64,000 bases of DNA, taken from IMG/VR virus record IMGVR_UViG_3300042691_016420, positions 24,669 through 88,668 of that record; one strand, written 5' to 3'. Below are positions 61,532 to 64,000 of this stretch, in pieces. The notes beneath the pieces are model-generated. The model was not told where the DNA came from, ran no database searches, and was given only the letters and a program-made list of their open reading frames with translations. This DNA is from a virus. Each line of letters begins with the position of its first letter. The first letter of the stretch is position 1. The position numbers were made by a program, and so were the translations under genes.

Positions 61532-62699
61532 GGATCAAAAACAAGCTGAGATAGTAAAAACTTGGGAAGACAATAATAGAGTGGGTCTCCTAACTGCAGT
61601 AGGTAGCTTTGGCAAAACCATTACTGCAATCAAGTGTTGTAAGACACTTACAGAAGATACTGTTATACATGTAGTTGTCCCAAGACAAATTTTACAGGAA
61701 CAGTGGGTTAAGATTCTTAAAGAATGGGGAGTAAAGGCAGAAGTTTTTGTTGTTAATACATATGTTAAAACTAGCATGCAATCAGATTTTCTGATACAAG
61801 ATGAGATACATATGTATTCTAATGATGAGGCTATTGTCTTTAACCAAGCTGTGCTAAATAGTAAGTGGAAGTATTTTCTAGGTCTATCAGCCACCATGTC
61901 AGAAGCCCATATAGAGACCCTTTCTAAGAGGGGTATCAGAGAAATCTGTAATATCTCTATGAAAGAGGCTTTACAAAACCATTGGGTTGCACCTGTAATA
62001 GAGTATAATAAGATGTTGGACTTTACAGAAGTAGAGGCTAAGCAATATGCTGAAGCTAATAAGATGTATGAGTTCTACTTTAAGACATTCTATAATAGGT
62101 TTGATGATGTAATGGCATGTCTAAGCCCTGCAGGTAGAGATGCTTATCTGTATAGAAGGAATCAAGGACTAAATCCAACTAGTCCAGGATACCTAGATCC
62201 AGGTAAAGCAGTAACACATGCAGTGCAGTTTAATAGATGGCTTAAGAAAAGAAAGGACATTATTTACAATGCTTATAACAAGTATAATGAGATTCTTAAT
62301 ATCATATCTGAGCATGCTGATGAGCGCTGTATTATTTTTAGTGAGAGTACTTCTTTTTGTGATTATCTTCATACTATTCTACCCAATAGTGTTCTTTATC
62401 ACTCCAAGATTAGTGAGAAGAAGAAGAGAGAGAACTTAAAGAAATTCTTAGATAAAGAGGTACAGTATCTTATAGGTGCAAAGAGCGTAGATCAGGGATT
62501 TGATGATAGTAGTGTCACACTTGGTATTATAGCCAGTAGTACTTCAAGCTCTACCCAACATAGACAACGTCTATACAGGGTAACTAGGTATGAGAAAGAT
62601 AAACTTTCCTACCTATATAATCTAGTAATAAGAGGCTCACAAGAGGAAAGTTGGTTAAGAAGTAAACAGAAAGATACAAGAGCTGCAATAGTAATATAG
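61521..62699 (+). CDS. Superfamily 2 DNA helicase
   Basis: 392 residues. Motif I is GSFGKT (28-33), an unusual Walker A with Phe; motif II LIQDEIHMY (about 93); motif III GLSATMSE (about 122); motif VI HRQRLYRVTRY (about 346). The layout is that of small phage SF2 helicases in the replication block. It shares sequence frame edges with the upstream nuclease-like gene (11-base overlap). Likely unwinds or remodels DNA in replication or repair. Confidence 0.85.
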   Translation: MKTKDQKQAEIVKTWEDNNRVGLLTAVGSFGKTITAIKCCKTLTEDTVIHVVVPRQILQEQWVKILKEWGVKAEVFVVNTYVKTSMQSDFLIQDEIHMYSNDEAIVFNQAVLNSKWKYFLGLSATMSEAHIETLSKRGIREICNISMKEALQNHWVAPVIEYNKMLDFTEVEAKQYAEANKMYEFYFKTFYNRFDDVMACLSPAGRDAYLYRRNQGLNPTSPGYLDPGKAVTHAVQFNRWLKKRKDIIYNAYNKYNEILNIISEHADERCIIFSESTSFCDYLHTILPNSVLYHSKISEKKKRENLKKFLDKEVQYLIGAKSVDQGFDDSSVTLGIIASSTSSSTQHRQRLYRVTRYEKDKLSYLYNLVIRGSQEESWLRSKQKDTRAAIVI

Positions 62700-62746
62700 A
62701 GTCTTTTATAGAGGGGTTAGGATTTTTAAAACGACAAATAAAAGAC

Positions 62747-63406
62747 ATGCTAGATTTAGAAAAATGGGTTGATGTCCTTGTGAAATATGATATTTCTGGC
62801 GAGGAATTAACCTATCTACTCTTGATTTATAACAAGAGGTTTGATTTGGTGTATAAGTATAGTAACTTTACACCAAAAGATGATGAGGTAAGACCAACTT
62901 CTGCTACTGAGAAGATGGTTGGTCAAAGAATAACCTTGACTTCCAAGTATGGAGTTAAGGAGAATGTCCTAGTCAATGGTAATAGAAGTAGGAGAGCTAT
63001 AAACTCTGAGATGATACTCTCACTTGCAGAGAGGGGTCTAATTGAGCAAGTAATTCCCAGTACCAAGAATACATTCCAACTGGATTATTTTGAGGTTACT
63101 GATAAACTTGCCAAAGAACTCTTCTTTGAGGTAGATAAACACATTGATGAGCTTTATGAGGCTTATCCTACTTTTACACTTATTGAGGGTAGACAAGCAT
63201 TTCTTACCTCTGCAGACAGGAATCTGATGTCCATCCTGTATGCTAAAAACATTAAGAGGAACATCAATACTCACAATGAAGTTATTGCTAAAGTTAAATC
63301 TAACTATAACAATCTGAATATGAAGATAGAAAACTTTATTAAGAGTAAGCTATGGGAAAAACTAAATATTGAAGAACCAAAAGTAGATAAAGTAACTTCA
63401 CTATGA
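62747..63406 (+). CDS. Replication-block protein of unknown function
   Basis: 219 residues (MLDLEKWVDVLVKYDISGEE). Helical, charged, with a middle segment TEKMVGQRITLTSKYGVKENVLVNGN. It shares ATGA with the DnaB-like gene and comes 47 bases after the SF2 helicase, so a helicase loader or primosome role is plausible but unproven. Confidence 0.5.
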   Translation: MLDLEKWVDVLVKYDISGEELTYLLLIYNKRFDLVYKYSNFTPKDDEVRPTSATEKMVGQRITLTSKYGVKENVLVNGNRSRRAINSEMILSLAERGLIEQVIPSTKNTFQLDYFEVTDKLAKELFFEVDKHIDELYEAYPTFTLIEGRQAFLTSADRNLMSILYAKNIKRNINTHNEVIAKVKSNYNNLNMKIENFIKSKLWEKLNIEEPKVDKVTSL

Positions 63407-64000
63407 ATTTAGAAGAGAGAATACAAGCTGGATTGGATGGTAAGTTTCAAGGCTTATCTAATGGCTTCAAGAGAATTAATTCTGAGATACATGGTATCCA
63501 GAGAGGGGTATACACCTTACTGGGCGGTTTATCAGGTACTTATAAGACTACTCTTGCAGATTTTATGCTATTAAATGCAATATCTGATGCAGAAAGCAAA
63601 GGACTGGAAATCAATGTATTCTATTATTCTTATGAGATTGACGAGTTATCTAAGAAATGTAACTGGCTTTCCGTCATCATAAGGAATAAACATGGGATTA
63701 TAATTCCCCCAGAGGTTATTAAAGGTTTTGGTGACAATAGACTGACACCTGAACAATTAGAGTATGTCAAGATGGAAATACCAACTGTAGAAGCTTTGTT
63801 CTCTAAGATAAATTTTAGATTTAAGAGTACTAATCCTACTGGTATCTACAATGAGATGTGGCAATATATGTCTAATAAGGGGACCTTTACCTATATGGAT
63901 TATATAGATAAGGAAGGTAATCCTAAGAAGAAGATTGATAAGTTTATACCTAATAATCCTGAGGCTTATAATATAATTATCCTAGACCATCTGCTCTTAC
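63403..64000 (+). CDS. DnaB-like replicative helicase, N-terminal part
   Basis: Open from the ATG at 63403 to the edge, at least 199 residues. GGLSGTYKTT (about 40-49) is the Walker A of a RecA-like fold, and IIILDHLLL (about 191-199) fits Walker B with the terminal Asp-His of DnaB helicases. The sequence between (SYEIDELSKKCNWLSVIIRN) resembles phage replicative helicases of the crAss group. It begins the next reading unit with an ATGA overlap. Truncated by the window edge. Confidence 0.75.
   Translation, partial: MNLEERIQAGLDGKFQGLSNGFKRINSEIHGIQRGVYTLLGGLSGTYKTTLADFMLLNAISDAESKGLEINVFYYSYEIDELSKKCNWLSVIIRNKHGIIIPPEVIKGFGDNRLTPEQLEYVKMEIPTVEALFSKINFRFKSTNPTGIYNEMWQYMSNKGTFTYMDYIDKEGNPKKKIDKFIPNNPEAYNIIILDHLLL

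Noticed and set aside
1-64000. CRISPR array, insertion sequence, integrase or lysogeny genes
   Set aside because: No spaced repeats of CRISPR type, no transposase ORF, no integrase in the window.

Overview
The window is part of the genome of a crAss-like phage (order Crassvirales), most likely infecting a Bacteroidetes host. The DNA is AT-rich. The evidence is the gene complement and its two-arm layout: a crAss-type large terminase, portal, scaffold and major capsid protein, a very large tail 'muzzle' protein, a set of low-complexity ejected (cargo) proteins, and a 3903-residue virion protein carrying an RNA polymerase active-site motif. Short A-rich leaders and TATATTTG promoter elements also fit a Bacteroidetes host. 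Long frames are intact under the standard genetic code. The window is a fragment: it opens inside a minus-strand tail gene and closes inside a DnaB-type helicase gene.

Minus arm (about 46.6 kb down to 1, transcribed leftwards): a winged-helix-like protein, a small HU-like protein, a possible small terminase, the large terminase, portal, scaffold, major capsid protein, neck and tail ring candidates, the muzzle protein, five lysine-rich cargo candidates, the giant RNA polymerase protein (also with two HExxH sites), a complete ferritin, a polyvalent protein with an ADP-ribosyltransferase-like domain, a lysis pair (unimolecular spanin and holin candidate), and tail appendage genes with a glycosyltransferase. 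Genes are packed with 1-4 base overlaps. The octamer (T/G)CGTATAA recurs just upstream of many starts and may be a late promoter.

Centre (about 46.65 kb): a palindrome carrying a host-type TATATTTG element on both strands separates the arms.

Plus arm (46.7 to 64 kb): first an accessory, probably early, region of small genes, microproteins, a lipoprotein, several terminators and structured RNA candidates. Next come a tRNA 5' half interrupted by an HNH endonuclease gene, a tRNA-Arg, a sigma-factor-like gene, a 3D-domain protein and a tightly overlapped small-gene operon. A roughly 900-base non-coding stretch (54.43 to 55.34 kb) follows, filled with tRNA-like and pseudoknotted RNA elements; it is the most unusual part of the window. 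After it lie a secreted protein, a family 25-like glycosyltransferase, an M15 peptidase (endolysin), an IMPDH/GMP-reductase-like enzyme and the replication block: family B DNA polymerase, SF2 helicase and DnaB-like helicase.

How it may work together (inference): host RNA polymerase reads the plus arm from TATATTTG promoters; the ejected RNA polymerase protein and perhaps the phage sigma factor redirect transcription to the (T/G)CGTATAA sites of the late minus arm; lysis uses holin and spanin from the late arm together with the M15 peptidase from the plus arm.
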